Assembly: GCA_023423015.1 (NCBI GenBank)
Contig: JAFAGE010000431.1
Location: 1-13,824 of the forward strand
Length of the DNA: 13,824 bases
Source of the DNA: Bacteroidota bacterium
Lineage (GTDB): Bacteria > Bacteroidota > Bacteroidia > Chitinophagales > Chitinophagaceae
Reading direction: 5' to 3'
The position numbers and the translations under genes were made by a program. The notes under the pieces are model-generated. The model did no database searches. It was not told the origin of the DNA and worked only from the letters and a program-made list of their open reading frames with translations. This document shows, in pieces, positions 1-6,374 of this stretch; positions within the stretch are counted from its first letter, which is position 1, and each line of letters begins with the position of its first letter.

Positions 1-738
1 AACTTCCGCAACGAGGGAATGGACCGCACACACAATCCGGAATTCACCGTACTGGAATTTTATGTTGCCTATAAAGATTACCTGTGGTTGATGGACATCA
101 CCGAGCAAATGCTCGAATCCGTTGCCATCGCTACCAACGGAACTACAAAAGTGATGGTTGATGGTAAAGAAATTGACTTCAAAGCACCATACCGTCGCAT
201 TACGATGCACGATGCCATCCTGGAATATACCGGCGTCAACATAGAAGATATGGATGAAGCAGCACTACGCAAAGTGTGCAGCGATTTGAAAATTCACACC
301 GACAAAACAATGGGTGTAGGTAAACTGATCGACGAGATATTCAGCGAAAAGTGCGAGAAGAATTTTGTGCAGCCAACGTTCGTGATCGACTATCCCGTTG
401 AGATGAGCCCGTTAACAAAACGTCATCGCTCTAAACCCGGCTTAGTTGAAAGATTTGAACTGATGATCAACGGCCGCGAAATGGCAAATGCATATACAGA
501 GTTGAACGACCCGCTCGACCAGCGCGATCGCTTTGAGCAACAGGCACGACTTCTCGAACGAGGCGATGAAGAAGCGATGTATATCGACTACGACTTCTTA
601 CGCGCTCTCGAATATGGTATGCCGCCCACCGCGGGAATCGGATTTGGAATAGACAGGTTATGTATGCTCATGACAGGTCAGCCATCCATTCAGGACGTGC
701 TGCTGTTTCCGCAGATGCGAAATGAAGAGCTTCACTGA
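1..738 (+). CDS. lysS: lysyl-tRNA synthetase, class II (3' part, 5' end outside window)
   Basis: This is the C-terminal part (245 residues visible) of a class II lysyl-tRNA synthetase, the cytoplasmic enzyme that charges tRNA-Lys with lysine using ATP. The reading frame is open from base 1, so the start and the N-terminal OB-fold anticodon-binding domain lie outside the window. The first visible residues, FRNEGMDRTHNPEFT, are class II motif 2 of the LysS family. Near the C-terminus, GIGFGIDRLCML followed by QPSIQDVLLFPQ is motif 3, with the ATP-binding arginine in GIDR. A conserved active-site stretch (RFELMINGREMANAYTELND) lies between them. The TGA stop at 736-738 overlaps by 7 bases the 3' end of the convergent lipoprotein gene. 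Identification is firm; only the N-terminal half is unseen. Confidence 0.97.
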   Translation, partial: NFRNEGMDRTHNPEFTVLEFYVAYKDYLWLMDITEQMLESVAIATNGTTKVMVDGKEIDFKAPYRRITMHDAILEYTGVNIEDMDEAALRKVCSDLKIHTDKTMGVGKLIDEIFSEKCEKNFVQPTFVIDYPVEMSPLTKRHRSKPGLVERFELMINGREMANAYTELNDPLDQRDRFEQQARLLERGDEEAMYIDYDFLRALEYGMPPTAGIGFGIDRLCMLMTGQPSIQDVLLFPQMRNEELH

Positions 739-1304
739 TCCGACAACATCTTCTTCACGTTAGCGAGAATCTCGGCAACTTCCTTGTTGGTGTAGAACTT
801 ATAAATTTCGTGTTCCTTAGATGGATCGAATGATCCCGGAATCTTCCTGAATGGCCCGATGATCTGCGCATTGGCGTTTGTCGTCACTTTGGCAATACTC
901 ATCGGTGGCAGGTTGTAATTACGTGCAGCTTCGCTTACGTTGGTTCCCTTCATCAGTGCAGCAAGGCTGTCAGCACGATTAAACAAATCGTCCTGCGAAA
1001 TTTTCTGCATCGAATTATCGGTACCTGTTCTCTGGTAACTGCCAACGATGGTATCTTTTTTCAGGTTCAGCACATACAACCCCGGCTCTTTCACTGAAAA
1101 GCCGGTGTTGTTGCCGCCTGAAGAAACAGTAACGCTGTCGCCATCGGGCTCCAGCGTTACTTCATTATGCGTTGTACCAGGATCAAGTGTAATCGTATTG
1201 CCATTCACCTGCAGTTTTCCGCTAGCCATCACCACAACTTTTTTTTGTTCAGAAGAGCACGCGGTTAAAAATGCCAATGCTGCAATTGCGAATAATGATC
1301 TCAT
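732..1304 (-). CDS. predicted lipoprotein of unknown function
   Basis: I do not recognise the family of this 190-residue protein. Residues 1-16 form a lipoprotein signal peptide: a short basic start (MRS), a hydrophobic run and the lipobox LTAC with Cys16, followed by SSEQKK. It is therefore predicted to be lipid-anchored in the envelope. The next ~80 residues alternate short polar and hydrophobic stretches rich in T, V, G and N, as in a beta-rich domain. The last ~90 residues are more helical and charged and end in LANVKKMLSDQ. The ATG at 1302-1304 is the only start that keeps the signal peptide. The gene lies 18 bases after the superoxide dismutase gene on the same strand, so co-transcription is likely. 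Its 3' end overlaps lysS by 7 bases, tail to tail. A functional link to superoxide defence is suggested only by position. Confidence 0.85.
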   Translation of the reverse strand: MRSLFAIAALAFLTACSSEQKKVVVMASGKLQVNGNTITLDPGTTHNEVTLEPDGDSVTVSSGGNNTGFSVKEPGLYVLNLKKDTIVGSYQRTGTDNSMQKISQDDLFNRADSLAALMKGTNVSEAARNYNLPPMSIAKVTTNANAQIIGPFRKIPGSFDPSKEHEIYKFYTNKEVAEILANVKKMLSDQ

Positions 1305-1322
1305 AGAATAAATTATGAATGA

Positions 1323-1931
1323 CTATTTGGAAGCTTTTTCGAAACGTTCATTAACCTTGTTCCAGTTAACCACGTTCCAGAATGCTGCGAGGTATTCAGC
1401 TCTCCTGTTCTGGTATTTCAGGTAGTAAGCGTGTTCCCAAACGTCAACGCCAAGCAGAGGAGTACCTTTTGCTTCCGCAACATCCATCAGGGGATTATCC
1501 TGGTTTGGTGTGGAAGTAATTTCCAGTTTTCCATCTTTCACAATGAGCCATGCCCAACCTGAACCGAAACGTGCAACACCTGCAGCATTCAGTTTTTCTT
1601 TGAATGCATCGAAAGAACCAAAGGTTGAGTTTATTGCTTCAGCTACTTTACCTGATGGAGCACCACCTGCATTCGGGGCAAGTGTTTCCCAGAAAAAGGT
1701 GTGATTCCAATGACCTCCACCGTTATTTCTCACAGCGGGGCTGATGCTTCCTGCTGCTGCAACAAGTTCTTCTATGGATTTGTTTTCATTCGGAGTACCT
1801 GCAATTGCTTTATTCAGATTGTCTACATAGGCCTGGTGGTGTTTGCCATGGTGAATTTGCATGGTCGTAGTGTCGATATGCGGTTCGAGTGCGTCGTGAG
1901 AATAAGGCAGAGCTGGTAATGAAAAAGCCAT
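1323..1931 (-). CDS. sodA: superoxide dismutase, Mn-type of the Fe/Mn family
   Basis: This 202-residue protein, the usual length for bacterial enzymes, converts superoxide to oxygen and hydrogen peroxide in the cytoplasm. All four metal ligands are visible: His27 (MQIHHGKHH), His77 (HWNHTFFWE), Asp163 and His167 (DVWEHAYYLKYQNRR). The gateway Tyr35 and conserved Trp126/Trp128 are present. Two positions that usually separate Mn from Fe forms point to Mn: Gly73 in NNGGGHWNH rather than Gln, and Gln144 in STPNQDNPL. Cambialistic activity cannot be excluded, and automated pipelines may label it sodB. The ATG at 1929-1931 gives the canonical start MAFSLPALPY. No signal peptide is present. The upstream 90 bases are AT-rich and contain TAATTTTA, one mismatch from the Bacteroidota -7 consensus. 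A small lipoprotein gene follows 18 bases downstream. Confidence 0.97.
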   Translation of the reverse strand: MAFSLPALPYSHDALEPHIDTTTMQIHHGKHHQAYVDNLNKAIAGTPNENKSIEELVAAAGSISPAVRNNGGGHWNHTFFWETLAPNAGGAPSGKVAEAINSTFGSFDAFKEKLNAAGVARFGSGWAWLIVKDGKLEITSTPNQDNPLMDVAEAKGTPLLGVDVWEHAYYLKYQNRRAEYLAAFWNVVNWNKVNERFEKASK

Positions 1932-2021
1932 AACACTATATTTTAAAGATTAAACGATTGTATAAAATTACAGATAAATAAAACAACACCTGGACAGCGA
2001 AAAAACCGTGCCCGGCCAGAA

Positions 2022-2468
2022 TTAACGTTTTTCCCTGAAAAACGATTTAATAAGATCGGCACATTCATCAGCATGCACGCCGCCTGTAAGAACTGTTTTT
2101 GGATGAAAAGGCCAGTTGTCTGCGGATAGTTGCACGGCACGCCGGTAACCATTTTTTTCATCCGACGCGCCATATACAACACGCCCGATCTTGCTCCAGT
2201 AAAGTGCACCTGCGCACATCAGGCAGGGTTCTACAGTAATGTAGATGGTTGCTTCGGGAAGGTATTTGCTGCCAAGGAAATTAAATGCGGACGTTAATGC
2301 GATCATTTCGGCATGTGCAGTAGGATCGTTTAATTGTTCTACCTGGTTGAATCCCCGCGCAAGTATGCGCTCGCCCTGAACGATGATTGCACCCACCGGT
2401 ACTTCGCCCGCGGTGTAGGCCCTGTTGGCTTCGCGCAAAGCCTGGCGCATGTATGCTTCATCGGTCAT
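2022..2468 (-). CDS. tadA: tRNA-specific adenosine deaminase (A34 to inosine)
   Basis: This 148-residue cytidine/deoxycytidylate-deaminase-fold enzyme is expected to deaminate A34 of tRNA-Arg(ACG) to inosine so that one tRNA reads several codons. Zinc ligands and the catalytic glutamate are visible: His52 and Glu54 in TAHAEM, and Cys82 and Cys85 in EPCLMCAGA. PVGAII and GFNQ upstream match the TadA substrate pocket. I chose the ATG at 2466-2468 (MTDEAYMRQALREA). The longer frame begins with TTG at 2498, inside the T-run of a terminator for the upstream gene. A guanine deaminase or another nucleoside deaminase of the same fold is a less likely alternative. Only 28 bases separate the start from the terminator, so its promoter must be very close to, or overlap, the terminator. 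Confidence 0.93.
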   Translation of the reverse strand: MTDEAYMRQALREANRAYTAGEVPVGAIIVQGERILARGFNQVEQLNDPTAHAEMIALTSAFNFLGSKYLPEATIYITVEPCLMCAGALYWSKIGRVVYGASDEKNGYRRAVQLSADNWPFHPKTVLTGGVHADECADLIKSFFREKR

Positions 2469-2496
2469 GCTGCGAAGATAGCGGATGATAAAGGGC

Positions 2497-2521
2497 AAAA
2501 AAAAAGCGGACCGAAGTCCGC
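2497..2521 (-). terminator. intrinsic terminator of the GIN-domain lipoprotein gene (UUCG tetraloop)
   Basis: Read on the minus strand, a perfect 6-bp stem GCGGAC/GTCCGC (2516-2521 with 2506-2511) closes a TTCG tetraloop (2512-2515) and is followed by nine T residues (2505-2497). It starts 7 bases after the TAA of the lipoprotein gene. The stable UUCG loop and the uninterrupted T-run make this the clearest terminator in the window. It isolates tadA from the upstream gene. Confidence 0.9.
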
Positions 2522-2528
2522 GTTCGTT

Positions 2529-3242
2529 TTACAATCTTACCAGTTTACCAGAACCTGAAACTTTAACATCTATCACCGGATTGCCATCATAGTACACATC
2601 GCCACTACCGGAGATGCGCACCTCAAGTTCATCCTCTGCATGAAGACGAATGTTACCGGATCCGCTTGTTTGTGTTTTTGCACGTTTGGCAATTACATCC
2701 TGCAGGTATACATCGCCACTGCCGCTGATTGCGATGTCTTCCGTGTCAACAGTTCCATTATCTGCTTCGATGGAACCTGATCCGCTGATACGCACTTCGA
2801 GAGATTCGCTGATAATATTTCTCATCCTGATTTTACCAGAGCCGCTCACACGCAGGCGTGCATCAATGGGATCGAAATCTTCTGTAACAGTAAGGCGGCC
2901 GGAACCACTTATAGCGAGCGACCTGACGTTTTTACCTCTTACGGTTATGTGAATTTCTTCCGATGAACGGATGTTCTTGCCGTCGCGAACCCTGATTTTC
3001 AGGTCATCGCCGCTTACATAGGTTTCAATTACATCGATGATGTTTTGTTGAGCTTCTATGATAATTTCAGGATTGTCCGATTCTTCAAAAACCATTTCGC
3101 CTGGAACGCCGAAATCTACTTCCGAAAACTCGCGTGTAACTCTTGTTTCTGTTACTATCGGCCCTTTGCCGATTACCTTGGTACATGAGATAAAGCCTGT
3201 TAATAGTGCGCAGAGAACTGCAAATGCTGTAAAATTTTTCAT
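2529..3242 (-). CDS. GIN-domain (DUF2807) beta-helix lipoprotein
   Basis: This 237-residue envelope protein has the head GIN domain (DUF2807, 'putative auto-transporter adhesin'). Residues 1-20 form a signal peptide ending in FISC; Cys20 makes it a probable lipoprotein, though -3 Phe is not the classical lipobox residue. The body carries seven SGSG motifs starting at residues 112, 133, 153, 173, 193, 211 and 229. The steps are 21, 20, 20, 20, 18 and 18 residues, as expected for turns of a right-handed beta-helix. Family members are secreted or surface proteins of unknown function in Bacteroidota. I chose the ATG at 3240-3242 (MKNFTAFAVLC), because the longer frame adds 34 residues ahead of an obvious signal peptide. 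A motif shared with the ECF sigma operon lies 26 bases upstream. The UUCG terminator follows directly. Confidence 0.9.
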   Translation of the reverse strand: MKNFTAFAVLCALLTGFISCTKVIGKGPIVTETRVTREFSEVDFGVPGEMVFEESDNPEIIIEAQQNIIDVIETYVSGDDLKIRVRDGKNIRSSEEIHITVRGKNVRSLAISGSGRLTVTEDFDPIDARLRVSGSGKIRMRNIISESLEVRISGSGSIEADNGTVDTEDIAISGSGDVYLQDVIAKRAKTQTSGSGNIRLHAEDELEVRISGSGDVYYDGNPVIDVKVSGSGKLVRL

Positions 3243-3268
3243 CTTAATGAGGTTGAATGTGCATGTAT

Positions 3269-3294
3269 GACAATCCATGTACGCAATACCCCTA
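3269..3294 (-). promoter_or_regulatory. candidate ECF sigma promoter of the GIN-domain lipoprotein gene
   Basis: On the minus strand this reads TAGGGGTA, 13 bases, TTGTC. The same two blocks with exactly the same spacing lie upstream of the ECF sigma gene at 7025-7050. The downstream block ends 26 bases before the lipoprotein ATG, so the blocks would fit as -35 and -10 elements. The shared sequence is seen directly; recognition by the neighbouring sigma factor is inferred. Confidence 0.55.
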
Positions 3295-3399
3295 TGCGGA
3301 ATTATTAAAGATTTGTTAAGCGAAGCAGGAGTGGGTGAAAACACCCTCTTTTAACCTTTCCGCGTTGCTGATCGCTCTTTCATATAGTACTTTCCGCAG

Positions 3400-3443
3400 C
3401 ATCCTCCATTCATCTTCCATTGTTTCTCCATCCATCTTCCATT
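3400..3443. repeat. 11-bp tandem repeat, arm 1 (four copies)
   Basis: Four adjoining 11-base units read on the plus strand: catcctccatt (3400-3410), catcttccatt (3411-3421), gtttctccatc (3422-3432, degenerate) and catcttccatt (3433-3443). Units 2 and 4 are identical, which also gives a 22-base period (3404-3425 against 3426-3447, 19 of 22 identical). It lies between the STN-repeat protein gene and the GIN-domain gene. Its first 10 bases are the exact inverse of 3449-3458 in arm 2. Confidence 0.75.
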
Positions 3444-3450
3444 TTGTTAT

Positions 3451-3483
3451 GGAGGATGAACGGAGAATGAACGGTGTATGACC
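3451..3483. repeat. 11-bp tandem repeat, arm 2 (inverted relative to arm 1)
   Basis: Three adjoining 11-base units read on the plus strand: ggaggatgaac (3451-3461), ggagaatgaac (3462-3472, 10 of 11 identical) and ggtgtatgacc (3473-3483, 8 of 11). This is the complementary motif to arm 1, so the two arms can pair in several registers. The best stem is catcctccat (3400-3409) with atggaggatg (3449-3458), 10 of 10. No T-run follows on either strand, so it is not a standard terminator. The rest of the 287-base gap 3243-3529 holds only the promoter-like motif at 3269-3294 and no supportable gene. Confidence 0.7.
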
Positions 3484-3529
3484 GGAAATCCAACGGGGTG
3501 AAGTATTATGAGAACGCGGCCAGATTAGG

Positions 3530-5371
3530 TTAAAAGATGTTAATGCCTGCACTCCATCCTACCCAGCCGATTACATCGCCATCAAGGCTGTGTGGGTTAT
3601 ACCGCGACGATGGGATGGTTTTCTTGTAACCTCTTAAATCAAAGTCCTGGTTCGATACAAACACATTGTATGCAGGCGCAACAAAAACAGAGAAATTCCT
3701 GCTGAGCTTCAGGTTGAAAAGCAGGTTTGCGCGGCTCAGAATATTGTAGTGCTCCCACGAACCACGATGCAATTGCTGCGCAGTAAGGTCCAGGTTCATG
3801 GCGAAAAACCGCGTATTTACCAGTTCAGTACCCAATCCATAACCAAAACTCCACAGCTTTTCGTCGGGAACGGTATTGTACCCGCCCAGGAGGATGCTGT
3901 AAAGTTTGGAATTGCCGGTTTTAAATGCTGCGTTTGCAGTCATCACCTCGGTTGAATACAGGCTCAACTTATGATAACCCTTGAATACAATGTTTATCAG
4001 GCCGATGCTATATCCCGATGAAGTATCCGAAACGTTGATCAACCCAATCTGCACACCTTTCAGGCGGCGCGTGTAGTTGAACACGCCCGAAACCTGGACA
4101 CCATTTACTTCGCGCGAGCTGATATTTGCAACTCCTGCGATCTGTGCTCCTTTGGTTTTATGGTTGGTGAAGTTTACCACTCCGGCAATCTGCGCTCCCG
4201 AAAAACTTTCGCCAGCGTGATTGTATACACCTGCAACCTGGGCTCCGCTTGCTTTCTTTTTTGCAAAATTGGTTACACCACCTACCTGCACTCCGTTTAC
4301 TCCACCGAGTACGGTATTGCTGATGCCTGCTATCTGCGCGCCGTATGTATCACCGCCCACCACGTTAGCAAGTCCCGCAATCTGTGCATACTGAACATTC
4401 TTCTTGTCGATGTTGAATAAACCACCCAGTTCAAAACCATTCGTTCCTCCCGAATAACCTCCAAATATGTTGAATGAGAAATGATTTACCACCTGGCTGT
4501 TCATCATGCCGTTGGTGCTCAAACCGGGAACTACTGAAACCTGGTAAGGACGAACGGTGAAAAAGTTGCGCAGGTTCAGGCTCTGAATTTTCTGCTTCGA
4601 AGAAACAAGCCACTTGCCAAGGGCAGTGCGTTCCACTTTGTATGAATCTACCTTTTGATATTGATAAATCCAACGGGTAGAATCTGACAAGGGAATGGCA
4701 AGAGAAAGGGTTTCCGGTGCTTCGAATCCCAGCGGACCGATGATGGTGGTTTTTTCGGATATCTCCATCGGAACGAGCGTGATTGTTAAAGATTGGTTCT
4801 TTCCTGCCTGGATCATCACCGTGGTGTCTTCGTAAAACTCCTTACTAACTGTGATGGCGGCCGTTGGATATTTATTCCTCAGCTTCAGTTCGAAATATCC
4901 GTTGTTGTTCGTATTCGAAATTGCTAAACGGTTCTTTTCATACACCGATGCATCCCTGAGGCGTTCACCGGTCTGATCGTCCACTACATAACCGCTGACC
5001 CGGTAAAACTTGTTGTCGGTGGTTGTAGAGGAGGTAACAAGTCGCAACCTGAGAGGGGTTCTCCTGAGGATGATGTAGTTGCCGCTTTCACGATATTCAA
5101 AACCGTTTCCGAGAATAGATGTAAGCACTTCGCTTACGGGGCTGTTCGATGCATTCACGGTAACGAGACTATCGGGCCTGATAATGTTGCTGTGGTAGGA
5201 AAAATAAAAGTTTCCCTGGTTGCTGATAATTTCAAGTGCGTGGTCGAGGCGCTGGCGGTTGATGTTTACAGTTATATTCCTGCTGAGTAAACCTTGAGCC
5301 GCGCAGTTGGTAGAGATAATAGCAAATATTAATAATAGAACGAATTTCGTTCGCTTCATAATCGGGTTCAT
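3530..5371 (-). CDS. secreted STN / carboxypeptidase-regulatory-like protein with 16-residue GAQIAGVxN repeats
   Basis: This 613-residue protein is exported: residues 1-25 form a signal peptide (MKRTKFVLLLIFAI then CAAQ). Residues ~34-104 are an STN (secretin/TonB short N-terminal) domain (RLDHALEIISNQGNFYFSY ... NYIILRR), a periplasmic signalling module. Residues ~122-200 resemble the CarboxypepD_reg-like/CNA-B fold (VSGYVVDDQTGERLRDASV). Residues ~312-465 hold about ten tandem repeats of 16, then 15 and 14, residues with the core GAQIAGVxN, like LA_2272-type surface repeats. The last ~150 residues alternate aromatic and polar residues and end in AGINIF, as in an outer-membrane beta-barrel terminus. 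No TonB plug is visible, so it is not an ordinary SusC/FecA receptor. It lies 17 bases after fecR, as third gene of the sigma operon. ATG at 5357-5359 (Met5) is an alternative start. Function unknown; envelope sensing is inferred. Confidence 0.9.
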   Translation of the reverse strand: MNPIMKRTKFVLLLIFAIISTNCAAQGLLSRNITVNINRQRLDHALEIISNQGNFYFSYHSNIIRPDSLVTVNASNSPVSEVLTSILGNGFEYRESGNYIILRRTPLRLRLVTSSTTTDNKFYRVSGYVVDDQTGERLRDASVYEKNRLAISNTNNNGYFELKLRNKYPTAAITVSKEFYEDTTVMIQAGKNQSLTITLVPMEISEKTTIIGPLGFEAPETLSLAIPLSDSTRWIYQYQKVDSYKVERTALGKWLVSSKQKIQSLNLRNFFTVRPYQVSVVPGLSTNGMMNSQVVNHFSFNIFGGYSGGTNGFELGGLFNIDKKNVQYAQIAGLANVVGGDTYGAQIAGISNTVLGGVNGVQVGGVTNFAKKKASGAQVAGVYNHAGESFSGAQIAGVVNFTNHKTKGAQIAGVANISSREVNGVQVSGVFNYTRRLKGVQIGLINVSDTSSGYSIGLINIVFKGYHKLSLYSTEVMTANAAFKTGNSKLYSILLGGYNTVPDEKLWSFGYGLGTELVNTRFFAMNLDLTAQQLHRGSWEHYNILSRANLLFNLKLSRNFSVFVAPAYNVFVSNQDFDLRGYKKTIPSSRYNPHSLDGDVIGWVGWSAGINIF

Positions 5372-5388
5372 AATTTTCGTGTATCCTT

Positions 5389-6357
5389 TTAGTTTATCCT
5401 GTTCAGCAGAATCCTCTCCCCGTCGCGCGTTACGGTTATGTCGAATGTTTCGCTGATTACATTAAGTATGTTATCCAGAGATTCGTTGTGGAAGGTTGTT
5501 GTAAGTGGAAGACTTTTCAATTCGGCATCTGTTATTTCAATCTGCACATTGTAGGCTTCGTTAAGCACTTCCACCAGCTTCCAAAGCGGCGTATTGTCGC
5601 ACACAAATTCTTTCGTTACGAAGTAGTTGTATAACTTATCCGGGTTGGCCTGCACCGATGATATTGAATCGTTGGCCTGTACCACTGCGCGTTGCCCGGC
5701 CTGGAGTATTACCGACCGGCCTGCGCTTTCCACTTTCACTGTACCGGATTCTACCACTACTTCAGTTGAATCGCCGTAACCTTTCACATTAAAGGACGTT
5801 CCAAGTACCGTAACAGTTACATCGTTCACGCCGATAACAAAAGGTTTTTCTTTATCGGGCGTCACTTTGAAGAATGCTTCTCCTTTGAGTTGTACAGTTC
5901 TTGCTTCGCCGCGTAGTTTGCGTGTATACTGGATGGTTGAATTCTTATTCAGTGTAACTGTTGAGCCGTCGGGCAAAGTTTTACTTTGCGGTTCCGATAC
6001 TGCAGCCAGCACAACCTGAGACCTGTCGGTGTAATCGTAAATGAAATATCCCATTGCCAGCAGTGTGGCGCTTATCAGCACTGTTGCCGCAGCTTTCAGG
6101 AATGGGGTACGGTTAAATAATGAGAATACACTCCCGCTCTTTTTGTGTTTTTTCGTTCTCTCTACAAATCGTTGCCATGCAGCATTTTCGTTAACCGAAG
6201 CGGGCAGCACCAACTCTGCGCTTGCGTTCCAGATCGTTCTGAAGTGCGAGAAATAGCGCGCATTATCGTCCGACTCCCGGATCCAATCTTCAACCACCTG
6301 TTGCACACCGGCATCGGCTTCCCCGAGGAGATAGCTGACAAGCAGCTCATCGTTCAT
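5389..6357 (-). CDS. fecR: FecR-family anti-sigma factor
   Basis: This 322-residue single-pass inner-membrane regulator should bind and control the ECF sigma factor encoded just upstream. Residues 1-85 are the cytoplasmic anti-sigma part (MNDELLVSYLLGEAD, then the W..R..F motifs). Residues ~87-107 are one transmembrane helix. The FecR domain covers ~118-210 (LPDGSTVTLNKNSTIQY, GEAFFKV, TVLGTSFNVKGY, VESGTVKV). The DUF4974-like C-terminal domain, ~250-318, has an STN-like pattern and could pair with the STN domain of the next gene product. I chose the ATG at 6355-6357. A GTG at 6376-6378 would add seven residues and overlap the sigma stop by four bases. The order sigma, fecR, outer-envelope protein is the classical cell-surface signalling layout; the signal is unknown. 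Confidence 0.95.
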   Translation of the reverse strand: MNDELLVSYLLGEADAGVQQVVEDWIRESDDNARYFSHFRTIWNASAELVLPASVNENAAWQRFVERTKKHKKSGSVFSLFNRTPFLKAAATVLISATLLAMGYFIYDYTDRSQVVLAAVSEPQSKTLPDGSTVTLNKNSTIQYTRKLRGEARTVQLKGEAFFKVTPDKEKPFVIGVNDVTVTVLGTSFNVKGYGDSTEVVVESGTVKVESAGRSVILQAGQRAVVQANDSISSVQANPDKLYNYFVTKEFVCDNTPLWKLVEVLNEAYNVQIEITDAELKSLPLTTTFHNESLDNILNVISETFDITVTRDGERILLNRIN

Positions 6358-6374
6358 ATCGTAGCCGTGTGCGG

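Noticed and set aside
2000..2021. Possible terminator after tadA (GC-rich segment plus T-run on the minus strand)
   Set aside because: Only about 3 bp of stem can be formed before the T-run; too weak to call.
2469..2498. TTG-start extension of tadA
   Set aside because: It would place the start codon in the T-run of the upstream terminator and adds residues not expected for the family.
3333..3352. GGGTG-AAAA-CACCC hairpin followed by a T-rich stretch on the plus strand
   Set aside because: The stem is only 5 bp, the T-run is interrupted, and no plus-strand gene ends nearby; on the minus strand no T-run follows.
3316..3552. 78-codon minus-strand frame across the gap between the STN protein and GIN lipoprotein genes
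   Set aside because: It overlaps the 3' end of the STN protein gene, runs through the 11-bp repeats and has no recognisable domain or start signal; it is most likely chance.
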